Origin: Thalassovita aquimarina
GTDB taxonomy: Bacteria; Pseudomonadota; Alphaproteobacteria; Rhodobacterales; Rhodobacteraceae
DNA: 64,000 nucleotides
Direction: 5' to 3'
Assembly (NCBI RefSeq): GCF_018219815.1
Contig: NZ_JADMKU010000004.1
Span: 1 to 64,000 of the forward strand
Part shown: positions 48,252 to 57,369 of the stretch, piece by piece
Layout of the letters: every line of letters begins with the position of its first letter
How positions within the stretch are numbered: position 1 is the first letter of the stretch
Notes under the pieces: generated by a model
Databases searched by the model: none
What the model was told of the DNA's origin: nothing
The model's input: the letters and a program-made list of their open reading frames with translations, nothing else
Made by a program: the position numbers and the translations under genes

Positions 48252-48265
48252 TGAATTTGATCAAC
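48252..48265. promoter_or_regulatory. Candidate FNR/CRP-type box in the nsrR - cyclotransferase gap
   Basis: TTGAATTTGATCAA differs at one base from the FNR-type consensus TTGAT-N4-ATCAA. It lies 20 bases before ATG 48285 and 112 bases before the nsrR start, in the 144-base gap between these divergent genes. Oxygen or NO control is inferred. Confidence 0.5.
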
Positions 48266-48284
48266 ATCTGAATAGGTTAATCGG

Positions 48285-48893
48285 ATGACAAACGCATTTT
48301 TCTTTGGCTATGGGTCGCTCGTTAACCGCAAAACACACTCTTACGGGGAGGCTCATCGCGCCTGCGCTACCGGGTGGCGAAGGGTTTGGCGCCACACCGC
48401 GTTGCGCCCGGTCGCCTTCCTGACCGCGATTCCCGATCCCGGCGCCCGTATCGAAGGCCTGATCGCCGGGGTGCCCAACGGCGATTGGCGGGCGCTGGAC
48501 GCGCGCGAACACGCCTATGACCGGGTCGATCTGAGAGATCTCGACGATCATCCGCTGCCCTTCGCCCCCAAGGCCGCGATCTATTCGATCCCCGAGGGCA
48601 AGCATGGTGCGCCGTCGATGGCGCATCCGATCCTGCTGAGCTACCTCGACGTGGTGGTGCAGGGATATTACCAGGAATTCGGCGAAGACGGCGTAGACCG
48701 GTTCTTCGCCACCACCGATGGCTGGGACGCGCCGATCCTCGACGACCGGGCGGCACCGCAATACCCGCGCCACCAGGCCCTGTCATCTGCGGAAATCCGG
48801 CTGGTCGACCGGAAGCTGGACGATATCGAGGCGCGGCGCGTGCCGCTGACCGCCGCCCATACCGAGGTCCTGCACCGGGCCCGCGGCGAATAA
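48285..48893 (+). CDS. Gamma-glutamylcyclotransferase-like protein
   Basis: 202 residues. The substrate-binding FGYGSLVNRKT motif is at residues 7-17, as in GGCT/ChaC-like proteins that cleave gamma-glutamyl peptides (including glutathione) to 5-oxoproline. DAREHAYDRVDL (about 70-81) may supply the catalytic Glu. The C-terminal 70 residues are less typical, so the exact substrate remains open. It is divergent from nsrR. Confidence 0.8.
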   Translation: MTNAFFFGYGSLVNRKTHSYGEAHRACATGWRRVWRHTALRPVAFLTAIPDPGARIEGLIAGVPNGDWRALDAREHAYDRVDLRDLDDHPLPFAPKAAIYSIPEGKHGAPSMAHPILLSYLDVVVQGYYQEFGEDGVDRFFATTDGWDAPILDDRAAPQYPRHQALSSAEIRLVDRKLDDIEARRVPLTAAHTEVLHRARGE

Positions 48894-49127
48894 CCGGTAC
48901 GGCGACGCGCCGGCATCACCCCGTAAGTTGGCCACCCCCGCCTTTTGCTGCGCCACCCCATACCAATGGGCCGGTCAAGTTCATGCCCGGCCCGCCGTTG
49001 TAAATAGTGGGAAAGCGGGTACCCGGATCGATTTTCGAAAACTCCGCATGATTTGAAGAAATCAGAGAAGGCCAATCGGCGCCGACCTGCCACACAAGGC
49101 GCGAAGGGTTTTCCGAAGGGGGTAAGA

Positions 49128-49586
49128 ATGGCCAAGAACAAGATGAAGACCGTCCAGCAGGTGATCCGCAAGCGCCGCCTGTTCGCCGTCTCGGCCGACG
49201 ACATGGTGCGCCAGGCCTGCAAGATCATGAACAATCGCGAACTCGGCGGGCTGCCGGTGATCGACGCGCAAAACCGCCTGCTGGGCATGATCAGCGAACG
49301 CGAGGTCGTGCGCGGCTGCATCGGCGAACACCGCCGCGCCGCCACCACCCCGGTGGGCGAGGTGATGGAAGCCAATCCCGCCTTCGCCGAACCCGATGAC
49401 AGCATCATGATCGCGATGGCCAAGATGATGCAGAACAATGTCCGCTATCTTCCGGTGGTGCGCGGCGGCATCGTGACCGGCTGCATCGGCATCCGCGAAC
49501 TGGTGGACGAACTGAGCTACCTGGCGATGCAGAACGTCGGCATCATCGACAAGGCCCTGCCCCAGCTGCACGAAGAACTGGTCTGA
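49128..49586 (+). CDS. Tandem CBS-domain protein
   Basis: 152 residues composed almost entirely of two CBS motifs (about 10-65 and 75-130): KRRLFAVSADDMVRQACKIMNNRELGGLPVIDAQNRLLGMISEREV, and ANPAFAEPDDSIMIAMAKMMQNNVRYLPVVRGGIVTGCIGIREL. A pair like this forms a Bateman module that binds adenine nucleotides or S-adenosyl compounds and usually senses energy state. No fused effector domain. Start ATG 49128 after AAGGGGGTAAG. The 234 bases upstream hold no gene. Confidence 0.9.
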   Translation: MAKNKMKTVQQVIRKRRLFAVSADDMVRQACKIMNNRELGGLPVIDAQNRLLGMISEREVVRGCIGEHRRAATTPVGEVMEANPAFAEPDDSIMIAMAKMMQNNVRYLPVVRGGIVTGCIGIRELVDELSYLAMQNVGIIDKALPQLHEELV

Positions 49587-49680
49587 TCCGGGCGGATCAC
49601 CCGCCGCGACATTCACGGTTCGGCCTGGGTCTGCAGCAACGGCCATAGCCCCCGTTTTGGCCCTGCTGCCTTCCACCCAG

Positions 49681-49726
49681 TGCCGAAAAAAGGAAAGCCC
49701 CGCATCCTCCCAGGAATGCGGGGCTT
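49681..49726 (-). terminator. Terminator of gltX
   Basis: Stem AAGCCCCGCAT (49695-49705) with ATGCGGGGCTT (49716-49726). Read on the minus strand it is followed by TTCCTTTTTTC, 24 bases after the gltX stop codon. Confidence 0.88.
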
Positions 49727-49749
49727 CTCCGGTTCGGAAATTCGGAAGA

Positions 49750-51072
49750 TCAGTCGCGGGCGCGCACCACCTGCAACAGCGGCATCACGTCGCCCATGTC
49801 CGGACCGTGGCTCTTGCCGGTCAGCGCCTTGCGCAGAGGCATGAACAGGCCCTTGCCCTTGCGCCCGGTGGCGGCCTTCACCTCGGCCGTCCAGTTGCCC
49901 CAGGTGTCGCCGTCGAACGGCCCCTCGGGCAGCAGCTTCATCGCCTCGGCGATGAAGTCGCGGTCCTCGTCCTCGATCACCGGTTCGGCGCCGTCGCGGA
50001 ACAGCTCCCACCATCCCTTCAGGTCGGCGCGGATGGTGATGTTTTCCCGCGTCACCGCCCAGAACCGCTCGGCCAGATCGGCCGGCACGCCAAGCGCCGC
50101 GATCTCGTCGGCCACCGCCGCATAGGGCAGCGTCTGCAGGTAATGCGCGGTCAGCGGGAACAGGTCCTGTTCGTCGAACTTGGTCGGCGCCGCGCCGAAG
50201 CGGGAGATGTCGAAGCCTTCGATCAGTTCGTCCATCGATCCGCGCAGCTCGACGGGGTCCGACGACCCCAACCGCGCCATCAGGCTCAGCAGCGCCATCG
50301 GCTCCACCCCCTGCTCGCGCAGGTCCTTGATCGCCAGCGTGCCCAGCCGCTTCGACAGCGCCTCGCCCTGCGGGCCGGTCAGCAGCGAATGGTGGGCGAA
50401 TTCCGGCACGTTACCGCCAAGCGCGCGGATGATCTGGATCTGGGTCCCGGTGTTGGTCACGTGGTCCGATCCGCGCACCACGTGGGTGACGCCCATTTCG
50501 GTGTCGTCCACCACCGAGGCGATGGTGTAAAGCACCTGCCCGTCGGCGCGGATCAGCACCGGGTCGGACACCGAAGCCGCGTCGATCGAAATGTCGCCGA
50601 GGATGCCGTCTTTCCATTCGATCCGTTCGTGATCGAGCTTGAAGCGCCAATACCCGCCGCGGTCCGCCCGCAGCTTGTCCTTTTCTTCCTCAGACAGATC
50701 CAGCGCGGCGCGGTCATAGACCGGCGGCTTGCCCATGTTGAGCTGCTTCTTGCGCTTCAGGTCCAGTTCGGTCGGGGTTTCGAAACATTCGTAGAACCGG
50801 CCGATCTCGCGCAGCTTGTCGGCGGCCTCGGCGTAACGGTCGAGCCGTTCCGACTGCCGTTCGATCCGATCCCAGGTCAGGCCCAGCCATTCCAGGTCGC
50901 GCTGGATCTGGTCGACATATTCCTGCTTCGACCGCACCGGGTCGGTGTCATCGATGCGCAGGATGAAGGTACCGCCGGCCTTGCGGGCGATCAGGTAGTT
51001 CATCAGCGCGGTGCGCAGGTTGCCGACATGGATGTAACCGGTCGGCGACGGGGCGAAACGGGTGGTGGTCAT
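49750..51072 (-). CDS. gltX: Glutamate--tRNA ligase
   Basis: 440 residues of class I synthetase. RFAPSPTGYIHVGNLRTALMNYLIAR (residues 5-30) contains the HIGH-equivalent HVGN, and LSKRLGTLAI (about 240) is the KMSKS-equivalent. DDTDPVRSKQEYVDQI and DYTGIRS-like DLDWLGL follow in normal order. The C-terminal anticodon-binding part is slightly shorter than in 470-residue GluRS. Alphaproteobacteria often have two GluRS genes; this may be either. AGGAGAT precedes ATG 51072. Confidence 0.95.
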   Translation of the reverse strand: MTTTRFAPSPTGYIHVGNLRTALMNYLIARKAGGTFILRIDDTDPVRSKQEYVDQIQRDLEWLGLTWDRIERQSERLDRYAEAADKLREIGRFYECFETPTELDLKRKKQLNMGKPPVYDRAALDLSEEEKDKLRADRGGYWRFKLDHERIEWKDGILGDISIDAASVSDPVLIRADGQVLYTIASVVDDTEMGVTHVVRGSDHVTNTGTQIQIIRALGGNVPEFAHHSLLTGPQGEALSKRLGTLAIKDLREQGVEPMALLSLMARLGSSDPVELRGSMDELIEGFDISRFGAAPTKFDEQDLFPLTAHYLQTLPYAAVADEIAALGVPADLAERFWAVTRENITIRADLKGWWELFRDGAEPVIEDEDRDFIAEAMKLLPEGPFDGDTWGNWTAEVKAATGRKGKGLFMPLRKALTGKSHGPDMGDVMPLLQVVRARD

Positions 51073-51231
51073 GGCAATCTCCTGTTGCCCGGTCCCATGT
51101 CACAGGCGCGGGCGTTTGTCCAGAATGGCGCGCATGCCGCCCTCCCATTCACGTTCGCGTGAAATCAAGAGGAACAACCGGTGCGCGCGCTATCGTTGCC
51201 GTCATCAGCATCGTTTCAGGGAGAGATCAGA

Positions 51232-52152
51232 ATGACCACATCACTGACCCGCCGCAATCTACTGACCGGGGCCGCAGCCCTGCCTCTGGCAGCCGCCAGC
51301 GCCGGGCCGCTTTCCGCCGCCGCCGATATGCTGGGCGCCACCCCGCCGCGCTTCAACCGCTTCCGGCTGGGCGGTTTCGAAGTCACCACTCTGCTGGCAG
51401 GCACCCGTACTGTGCCCGAGCCGCAGAAGATCTTCGGGTTGAACGTGAGCGAAAAGGAATTCGCCGAGGTCTCCGCCGCCAACCACATCCCCGCCGACAT
51501 GGCGCAGTTCTTCTTCACCCCGACCGTGGTGAATACCGGGGCCGAGCTGATCCTGTTCGACACCGGGCTGAATCCGGAAGGCATCACCGGCGCGCTGAAC
51601 GCGGCCGGTTACGACGCAGGCCAGGTCGACAAGGTAGTGATCACCCATATGCATGGCGACCATATCGGCGGGCTGATGGGCGAAGCGGGCGAAACCTTCG
51701 CCAACGCGACCTATGTGACCGGATCGACCGAATTCGACAGCTGGGCGGCGATGGAAAACGAAGGCTTCGAGGCAAAGGTGCGGCCGCTGGCCGAAAAGGC
51801 CACCATGCTCGGGGACGGTGGCAGCGTCGCCGGCGGCATCACCGCGATGGCCGCCTTCGGCCACACGCCCGGGCACATGGCCTACATGCTGGAAAGCGAA
51901 GGGAAACAGTTGTTGCTCGGTGCCGATTTCACCAACCACCATGTCTGGTCGCTGGCCTATCCCGACTGGGAGGTGCGCTTCGACCGCGACAAGGCGGCGG
52001 CGGCGGCCACGCGGCGGCGCCTGCTGGGCATGCTCTCCGCCGACAAGATCCCGTTCATCGGCTATCACATGCCGTTCCCCGGACTGGGCTATGTCGATCC
52101 CCGCGGCGACGGGTTCCGCTACATCGCCGCCAGCTATCAACACATGCTGTAA
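51232..52152 (+). CDS. Tat-exported metallo-beta-lactamase-fold hydrolase
   Basis: 306 residues. N-terminal SLTRRNLLTGAAALPLAAASAG is a twin-arginine signal, so the folded enzyme with its metals is exported. The zinc site HMHGDHIGG (about 138-146) is followed by GHTPGHMAYM (third His) and GADFTNHHVW (Asp bridging). The overall layout resembles MBL proteins of the quorum-quenching lactonase or alkyl-sulfatase type; substrate unknown. Start ATG 51232 after GGGAGA. Monocistronic, between gltX (divergent) and the PfkB gene. Confidence 0.88.
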   Translation: MTTSLTRRNLLTGAAALPLAAASAGPLSAAADMLGATPPRFNRFRLGGFEVTTLLAGTRTVPEPQKIFGLNVSEKEFAEVSAANHIPADMAQFFFTPTVVNTGAELILFDTGLNPEGITGALNAAGYDAGQVDKVVITHMHGDHIGGLMGEAGETFANATYVTGSTEFDSWAAMENEGFEAKVRPLAEKATMLGDGGSVAGGITAMAAFGHTPGHMAYMLESEGKQLLLGADFTNHHVWSLAYPDWEVRFDRDKAAAAATRRRLLGMLSADKIPFIGYHMPFPGLGYVDPRGDGFRYIAASYQHML

Positions 52153-52324
52153 CCCCGGGTTCCGAGACAGCCCCCCGCCTGCCCTGTTTCCTCCCCTTTC
52201 AGATGTCGCGGGCGGGGGCGTTTTATTCTTTTCACCGGCTGGCCGCCGGGCGCGCGCGGCCAATCGGCCCTTGGCACGGTGGCACCGCCGGTGCCATGTT
52301 GCATGCGAACCAAGGGATCGTTGC

Positions 52325-53287
52325 ATGCAGGACATCCTTACCATCACGCTCAACCCGGCGCTGGACATGGCCACCGCCACCGACCACGTCTCGGCGGGGC
52401 CCAAGCTGCGTTGCGACGCCCCGCGCAACGATCCCGGCGGCGGCGGCATCAACGTGTCGCGGGTGATCCGGACGCTGGGCGGGCAAAGCCGGGTTCTGGT
52501 GGCGGTGGGCGGACCGCTGGGCGACACGCTATGCGGCTTGCTGCGGCACGAAGGGCTTGACCTGCTGCCCATCTCCGCGCCGGGAGACACGCGGCTGGAT
52601 CTTGCCGTGACCGACCGGTCGAGTGGCGGGCAATACCGTTTCGTGATGCCCGGGCCGGACTGGACCGGGGCGCATCTGACCGACCTAATGGGAATGCTGG
52701 CCGACACCGTGCCGGACCGTGGCTTCGTGGTGCTGAGCGGTTCAATGCCCCCAGGGGTGCCCGATGATTTCCCCGACTGCCTGGGCGATGCGCTGGCGCA
52801 TCGGCGCGCACGGCTGATCGCCGATCTGTCCGGCACCGCACTGAAGACGATTTGCATCCCCGCCGCCCGGCCGGTCACGCTGCTGCGGATGAACCGGTTC
52901 GAAGCGCAGGACATCGCCGGGCGCGCCCTGACCTCGCGCGCTGCCAGCGCCGGTTTCGCCGCCGGGCTGGTGCAAAGCGGTGCTGCGGAAATCGCCGTGG
53001 TCGCCCGCGCCGCCGACGGGTCGGTGATGGCCACGGCCGAGGGTTGCTTCCACTGTGGCGCCCCCGAGGTTCCGGTACGCAGCAAGATCGGCGCCGGCGA
53101 CAGTTTCGTCGGCGGCTTCATCCTGGCGCTGGCCCGCGGCCTGCCGCCGGAAGAGGCGCTGCGCCACGGCACCGCGGCGGCCACGGCGGCGGTGATGACC
53201 GAAGCGACCGAGCTGTGCACCCGCGCCGACGCGGACCGGCTTCTGCCCCTGTGCAAGGTTGAACCGCTAACGGCGGAAACCGCCTGA
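52325..53287 (+). CDS. PfkB-family sugar kinase (1-/6-phosphofructokinase type)
   Basis: 320 residues of the ribokinase fold. N-terminal ILTITLNPALDMATATDHV with the sugar-binding GGGGINVSRVIRTLGG (about 38-53), FVVLSGSMPPGVP (about 138-150) and catalytic base motif SKIGAGDSFVGGF (about 258-270) fit the LacC/FruK/PfkB branch. Members phosphorylate fructose-6-P, fructose-1-P or tagatose-6-P; sequence alone does not decide. ATG 52325 after AAGGGAT. A longer in-frame reading upstream overlaps the MBL gene and is rejected. Confidence 0.9.
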   Translation: MQDILTITLNPALDMATATDHVSAGPKLRCDAPRNDPGGGGINVSRVIRTLGGQSRVLVAVGGPLGDTLCGLLRHEGLDLLPISAPGDTRLDLAVTDRSSGGQYRFVMPGPDWTGAHLTDLMGMLADTVPDRGFVVLSGSMPPGVPDDFPDCLGDALAHRRARLIADLSGTALKTICIPAARPVTLLRMNRFEAQDIAGRALTSRAASAGFAAGLVQSGAAEIAVVARAADGSVMATAEGCFHCGAPEVPVRSKIGAGDSFVGGFILALARGLPPEEALRHGTAAATAAVMTEATELCTRADADRLLPLCKVEPLTAETA

Positions 53288-53374
53288 TTCCTTCTTCCTT
53301 TCGATAAATATCCCGGGGGAATCGGTGAAAATTTCTTGGGATTTCCACAGACGGGGGCAAAGCCCCCCAGCCCG

Positions 53375-53926
53375 CTACCTGAAGGCGGGGCCGTGCGCCC
53401 AGATCGTCAGCGAATGCCGTTCGCCGCGCGTGACCGGCGTCACCCGATGCAGTAGCATCGAGGGGAACAGTGTCGCGCAGCCACGGTTGCGGCTGGCGGC
53501 CACGACATGGGCACTTGGCATGACTTCCAAATCGCCGCCATCATAGTCGTCGGAGGCAGACAATTGCACCACCATGGTCAGCTTGCGCTTGGCCGCCAGC
53601 GCGCCGTCGCCGATATCGGAATGCCATCCGAAATGGCCCTCCCTTTCGGCGCCGTAGCGCGCCACCTGCGGGCTTTCGGCGAATTCGCGCAAATCGAAAT
53701 CAAAGACATCGCGATTGGCCGTGCGCACCAGGTCGATGATCCGGTCCATCACCCAGTCGGCTTCGGGCACGTCGTCCAACCAGACCAGGTCGGCGCGGCG
53801 GATATTGTGATCGCGGGTCAGCCCGACCAGCCGCGCGTCATTGGCTGGCTGCTGTGCAACCAGGGATCGGACACGGTCGCATTCATCGGGCGAAAACGCC
53901 CCGGGGATCGAATGCACGTTCAACAC
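53375..53926 (-). CDS. Fe(II)/2-oxoglutarate-dependent dioxygenase
   Basis: 183 residues from GTG 53926 with a double-stranded beta-helix. Iron ligands: HSD in HFGWHSDIGDG and the distal His in LFPSMLLHRVTPV; the 2OG-binding Arg is in RGERHSLTIWAHG. LTMVVQLSASDDYDGGDLEV is also typical of prolyl-hydroxylase-like PKHD enzymes. The substrate is unknown. GTG is preferred because AGGAAAGG lies 8 bases upstream; an alternative ATG at 53962 lacks an SD site. Confidence 0.87.
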   Translation of the reverse strand: MLNVHSIPGAFSPDECDRVRSLVAQQPANDARLVGLTRDHNIRRADLVWLDDVPEADWVMDRIIDLVRTANRDVFDFDLREFAESPQVARYGAEREGHFGWHSDIGDGALAAKRKLTMVVQLSASDDYDGGDLEVMPSAHVVAASRNRGCATLFPSMLLHRVTPVTRGERHSLTIWAHGPAFR

Positions 53927-54031
53927 GGGAATCACCTTTCCTAAACTTCCGAAGGGTGACATGGCTAAACACAATTCGCATCCCGCGCGCTGGCCGGATC
54001 GCGACCTCGTGGTCGTTTTTGAACCGCCTGC

Positions 54032-55690
54032 CTAGGACGGATCGCGCCAGCGATTGACGATCGGGTAGCGCCGGTCCAGCCAGAACGCCCGCGGGCTCAG
54101 ACGGGTGCCCGGCGCCGACTGGAACCGCTTGTATTCGCTGATGTAAAGCAGGTGCTCGATCCGCTTGACCGTGTCGCGGTCATAGCCCGCGCGCACGCAG
54201 TCCTCGACCGAGGCCTCGGCATCGACCAGCAGCATCAAAATACCGTCCAGCACCTCGTAGGGCGGCAGGCTGTCTTCGTCCTTCTGGTCCGGGCGCAGTT
54301 CGGCACTGGGCGGCTTGTCGATGATCGACACCGGGATTACCTCGCCCTCGGGCGCCTGCATCCAGTCGCGGTGATTGGCGTTGCGCCAGCGGCAGCAGTC
54401 GAAGACACGGGTCTTGTACATGTCCTTGATCGGGTTGTAGCCTCCCGCCATGTCGCCATAGATGGTGGCGTAGCCGACCGCGACCTCGGACTTGTTGCCG
54501 GTGGTCAGAAGCATTTCGCCGAACTTGTTGGAAAGCGCCATCAGCAGCAGCCCGCGCAACCGCGACTGGATGTTTTCCTCGGTGATGTCGGCGTCCCGGC
54601 CCTCGAACAGCGGCGCCAGCGTGTTGGTGACCGCGCCGCGGCTTTCCGCGATCGGCACGAAATCGTAACGGCAGCCGAGGTTTTCCGCGACCTGCTTGGC
54701 ATCGTCGAGCGATCCTTGCGACGTGTATTCCGACGGCAGCATCACGCAGCGCACGTTTTCCGGCCCCAGGGCGTCGGCGGCGATGGTCGCCACGATGGCG
54801 CTGTCGATGCCGCCCGACAGGCCCAGCAGCACCTTGCCGAACCCGGTCTTGCCGCAATAGTCGCGCAGGGCGGTGACCATGGCGCGGTAATCCTGCTCCA
54901 TGTCGTCTGGAACATGCGCCTTGGCGCCCGGTTCGATGCGCCAGCCTTCGTCGCCCCGCACAAGGTCGACATGGGCGATATCTTCATCGAACAGCGGCAT
55001 CTGCAGTGCCAGTTCACCGCCCGGGTTCAGCGCGAAGGTGCCGCCGTCGAAAACCTGATCGTCCTGCGCGCCGGCGAGGTTGAGATAGATCAGCGGCAGG
55101 TCGGTTTCGACCACGCGGGCCACCATCAGGTTCTGCCGCACTTCCAGCTTGTTGCGGAAATAGGGCGACCCGTTCGGCACCAGAAGGAATTCCGCCCCGG
55201 TCTCGGCCAGCGTTTCGGCCACGTCCTCGTACCAGCTGTCTTCGCAGATCGGGCTGCCGATGCGCACGCCGTTCAGCGCATAGGGCCCCGCCAGCGGGCC
55301 GCTGTCGAAGATGCGGACCTCGTCGAACACGGTCTCATTCGGCAGGTGATGTTTCAGCACCCGGTGCGCCACCTTGCCGTGCTTCAGGATGAAGTAGGCG
55401 TTGTAGAGCTTGCCGTCGTCCACCCAAGGGCCGCCGATGCCGATCGCGGGACCGTCGGCGCAGTCCTCCGCCAGCTTGTCCACCGCGTCCATAGCGGCGC
55501 GGTGGAAGGCAGGTTTCATCGCCAGGTCCTGGGTGTTGTAGCCGGTGATGAACATTTCCGGGAACGCCACCATGTCGGCCCCGGCGTCGCGCGCGGTTTC
55601 CCAGGCGTCACATGCCTTGGCGGCGTTGCCGGCCAGATCGCCCATCGTCGGGTTGAGCTGCGCCAGCGTGATGCGAAATCTGTCTGCCAA
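54032..55690 (-). CDS. nadE: Glutamine-dependent NAD+ synthetase
   Basis: 552 residues. The N-terminal nitrilase-type glutaminase has the catalytic Glu in FPEMF, Lys in KHHLPNETVFDE and Cys in GSPICEDSWYE; it feeds ammonia to the C-terminal synthetase with ATP pyrophosphatase loop LGLSGGIDSAI (about 290). It converts deamido-NAD to NAD. The start is TTG 55690 (LADRFRITLAQLNP), after AAGGGAACGGG, which gives the usual length; an ATG at 55774 adds 28 unconserved residues. Divergent from the MORN gene. Confidence 0.94.
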   Translation of the reverse strand: MADRFRITLAQLNPTMGDLAGNAAKACDAWETARDAGADMVAFPEMFITGYNTQDLAMKPAFHRAAMDAVDKLAEDCADGPAIGIGGPWVDDGKLYNAYFILKHGKVAHRVLKHHLPNETVFDEVRIFDSGPLAGPYALNGVRIGSPICEDSWYEDVAETLAETGAEFLLVPNGSPYFRNKLEVRQNLMVARVVETDLPLIYLNLAGAQDDQVFDGGTFALNPGGELALQMPLFDEDIAHVDLVRGDEGWRIEPGAKAHVPDDMEQDYRAMVTALRDYCGKTGFGKVLLGLSGGIDSAIVATIAADALGPENVRCVMLPSEYTSQGSLDDAKQVAENLGCRYDFVPIAESRGAVTNTLAPLFEGRDADITEENIQSRLRGLLLMALSNKFGEMLLTTGNKSEVAVGYATIYGDMAGGYNPIKDMYKTRVFDCCRWRNANHRDWMQAPEGEVIPVSIIDKPPSAELRPDQKDEDSLPPYEVLDGILMLLVDAEASVEDCVRAGYDRDTVKRIEHLLYISEYKRFQSAPGTRLSPRAFWLDRRYPIVNRWRDPS

Positions 55691-55842
55691 TGTCCCGTTC
55701 CCTTGCGGCCTTTCCCCCGATTTATCAGATCGGTGAGCGAGGGAAAGCCGATTTGCGCCAAAACACATTGTCACCCCGGGGGCTGTCCTCTAGTTTCCCA
55801 ACTGTTTCAACGGGGAAACGGCAAGCGCGTCGGGAACAGCAG

Positions 55843-57294
55843 ATGGCGAACATGACGAAGAAGCGGATCGTTTTTGCAAGTCTCTTCAGCGGTGCGGCGC
55901 TGCTCGCGTCGCCGGGTGCGGCGCAGGACGGGCAGGTCCTGAGCAAGCAATATGACGATGGCGGCGTCTATGAGGGCACCTTCCGCAACGGGCTGCAGCA
56001 CGGCACCGGCACCTACCGGCTGCCCAACGGCTATGAATATACCGGTCAGTGGGTCGATGGCGAAATCAAGGGCAAGGGCGTGGCGCGCTTTCCCAACGGA
56101 TCGGTCTACGAGGGCGATTTCGAGAAGGGCAAGCCGCAGGGGTTCGGCAAGATCGTGTTCGCCGACGGCGGCACTTACGAGGGCGAATGGCTGGCCGGCA
56201 AGATCACCGGACAGGGCATTGCCGTCTATGCCAACGGCGTGCGCTACGAAGGGGGTTTCCGCAACGCGATGCATCACGGCCGCGGCACGATGCAATCGCC
56301 CGGCGGATACGTCTACGAGGGCGACTGGGTCAACGGCGTCAAGGAAGGGCTGGGCAAGATCACCTATCCCGATGGCGCGGTCTATGACGGCCAGGTCCGG
56401 CGCGGCACCCGCGAGGGCCAGGGCACGCTGACCATGCCCGACGGGCTGGTTTACACCGGTCTGTGGAAAGATGGGCAGATCAACGGCAAGGGCAAACTGA
56501 CCCAGCCTAACGGCGACGTTTACGAAGGCATACTGGCCGGAGGCCGCCGCGAAGGCGAAGGCATGGTCACCTATGCCAACGGCGACACCTATGTCGGCGC
56601 CTTCAAGGCCGACAAGCGCCACGGCCACGGCGTGTTCACCGGCAGCGACGGATACCGTTACGAAGGCAACTGGACCGCCGGTCAGATCGAGGGCGAAGGC
56701 ACCGTCACCTATCCCGACGGGTCGATCTATACCGGCCAGTTCCGCGACGGGCTGGCCGACGGGATCGGCAAGATCACCTACCCAGATGGCGCCACCTATG
56801 AGGGTGACTGGAAGACCGGGGTGATCGACGGCCAGGGCAAGGCCACCTATCCCAACGGGATGAGCTATGAAGGCGGTTTCGTCAACGCGCGCAACGACGG
56901 GTTCGGCATCATGACCCATGCCGACGGGTACCGTTACGAGGGCAACTGGAAGGACGGCCAGCGCCATGGCGAGGGCACCGCGACCTATCCCGACGGCACC
57001 GTCTACAAGGGCCAGTTCGCGGGCGGCAAGCGCGACGGCATGGGGACGCTGACCATGACCGGGGGCTTCCGCTACGAGGGCGAATGGAAGGACGGCGAAA
57101 TCTCGGGGAGAGGCATCGCCACCTATTCCAACGGCGATGTCTACGAAGGTCACTTCCTAAACGGCAAGCGTCAGGGCGCAGGCACGATGCGCTATGCCAC
57201 CGGGCAGGAAGCGACCGGCACATGGCAGAACGGCGCTCTTCAGGCGGAAGGGACAGAACCGCAGCCCGAACCGGAAACCCAGCCGACGGAGTGA
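55843..57294 (+). CDS. Exported 19-repeat MORN protein
   Basis: 483 residues. A signal peptide (RIVFASLFSGAALLASPGAAQ) is followed by 19 MORN repeats of 23 residues (GxxYEGxFxNGxxxGxGxxxxPDG), beginning at VYEGTF and ending at EATGTW, and a Pro/Glu-rich acidic tail (EPQPEPETQPTE). Periplasmic or outer-surface location is inferred. MORN repeats form extended beta-hairpin ladders used for protein or lipid contact; the target is unknown. Repeats alternate between Phe and Trp at the hydrophobic position (see findings). Confidence 0.9.
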   Translation: MANMTKKRIVFASLFSGAALLASPGAAQDGQVLSKQYDDGGVYEGTFRNGLQHGTGTYRLPNGYEYTGQWVDGEIKGKGVARFPNGSVYEGDFEKGKPQGFGKIVFADGGTYEGEWLAGKITGQGIAVYANGVRYEGGFRNAMHHGRGTMQSPGGYVYEGDWVNGVKEGLGKITYPDGAVYDGQVRRGTREGQGTLTMPDGLVYTGLWKDGQINGKGKLTQPNGDVYEGILAGGRREGEGMVTYANGDTYVGAFKADKRHGHGVFTGSDGYRYEGNWTAGQIEGEGTVTYPDGSIYTGQFRDGLADGIGKITYPDGATYEGDWKTGVIDGQGKATYPNGMSYEGGFVNARNDGFGIMTHADGYRYEGNWKDGQRHGEGTATYPDGTVYKGQFAGGKRDGMGTLTMTGGFRYEGEWKDGEISGRGIATYSNGDVYEGHFLNGKRQGAGTMRYATGQEATGTWQNGALQAEGTEPQPEPETQPTE

Positions 57295-57369
57295 CACCGG
57301 CAGCGTCCGGGAAGCCGCGACGCGGGCGACGCTTTGCCGTTCGGCAGGCCTTTGTTAAAAGCGCGCACC

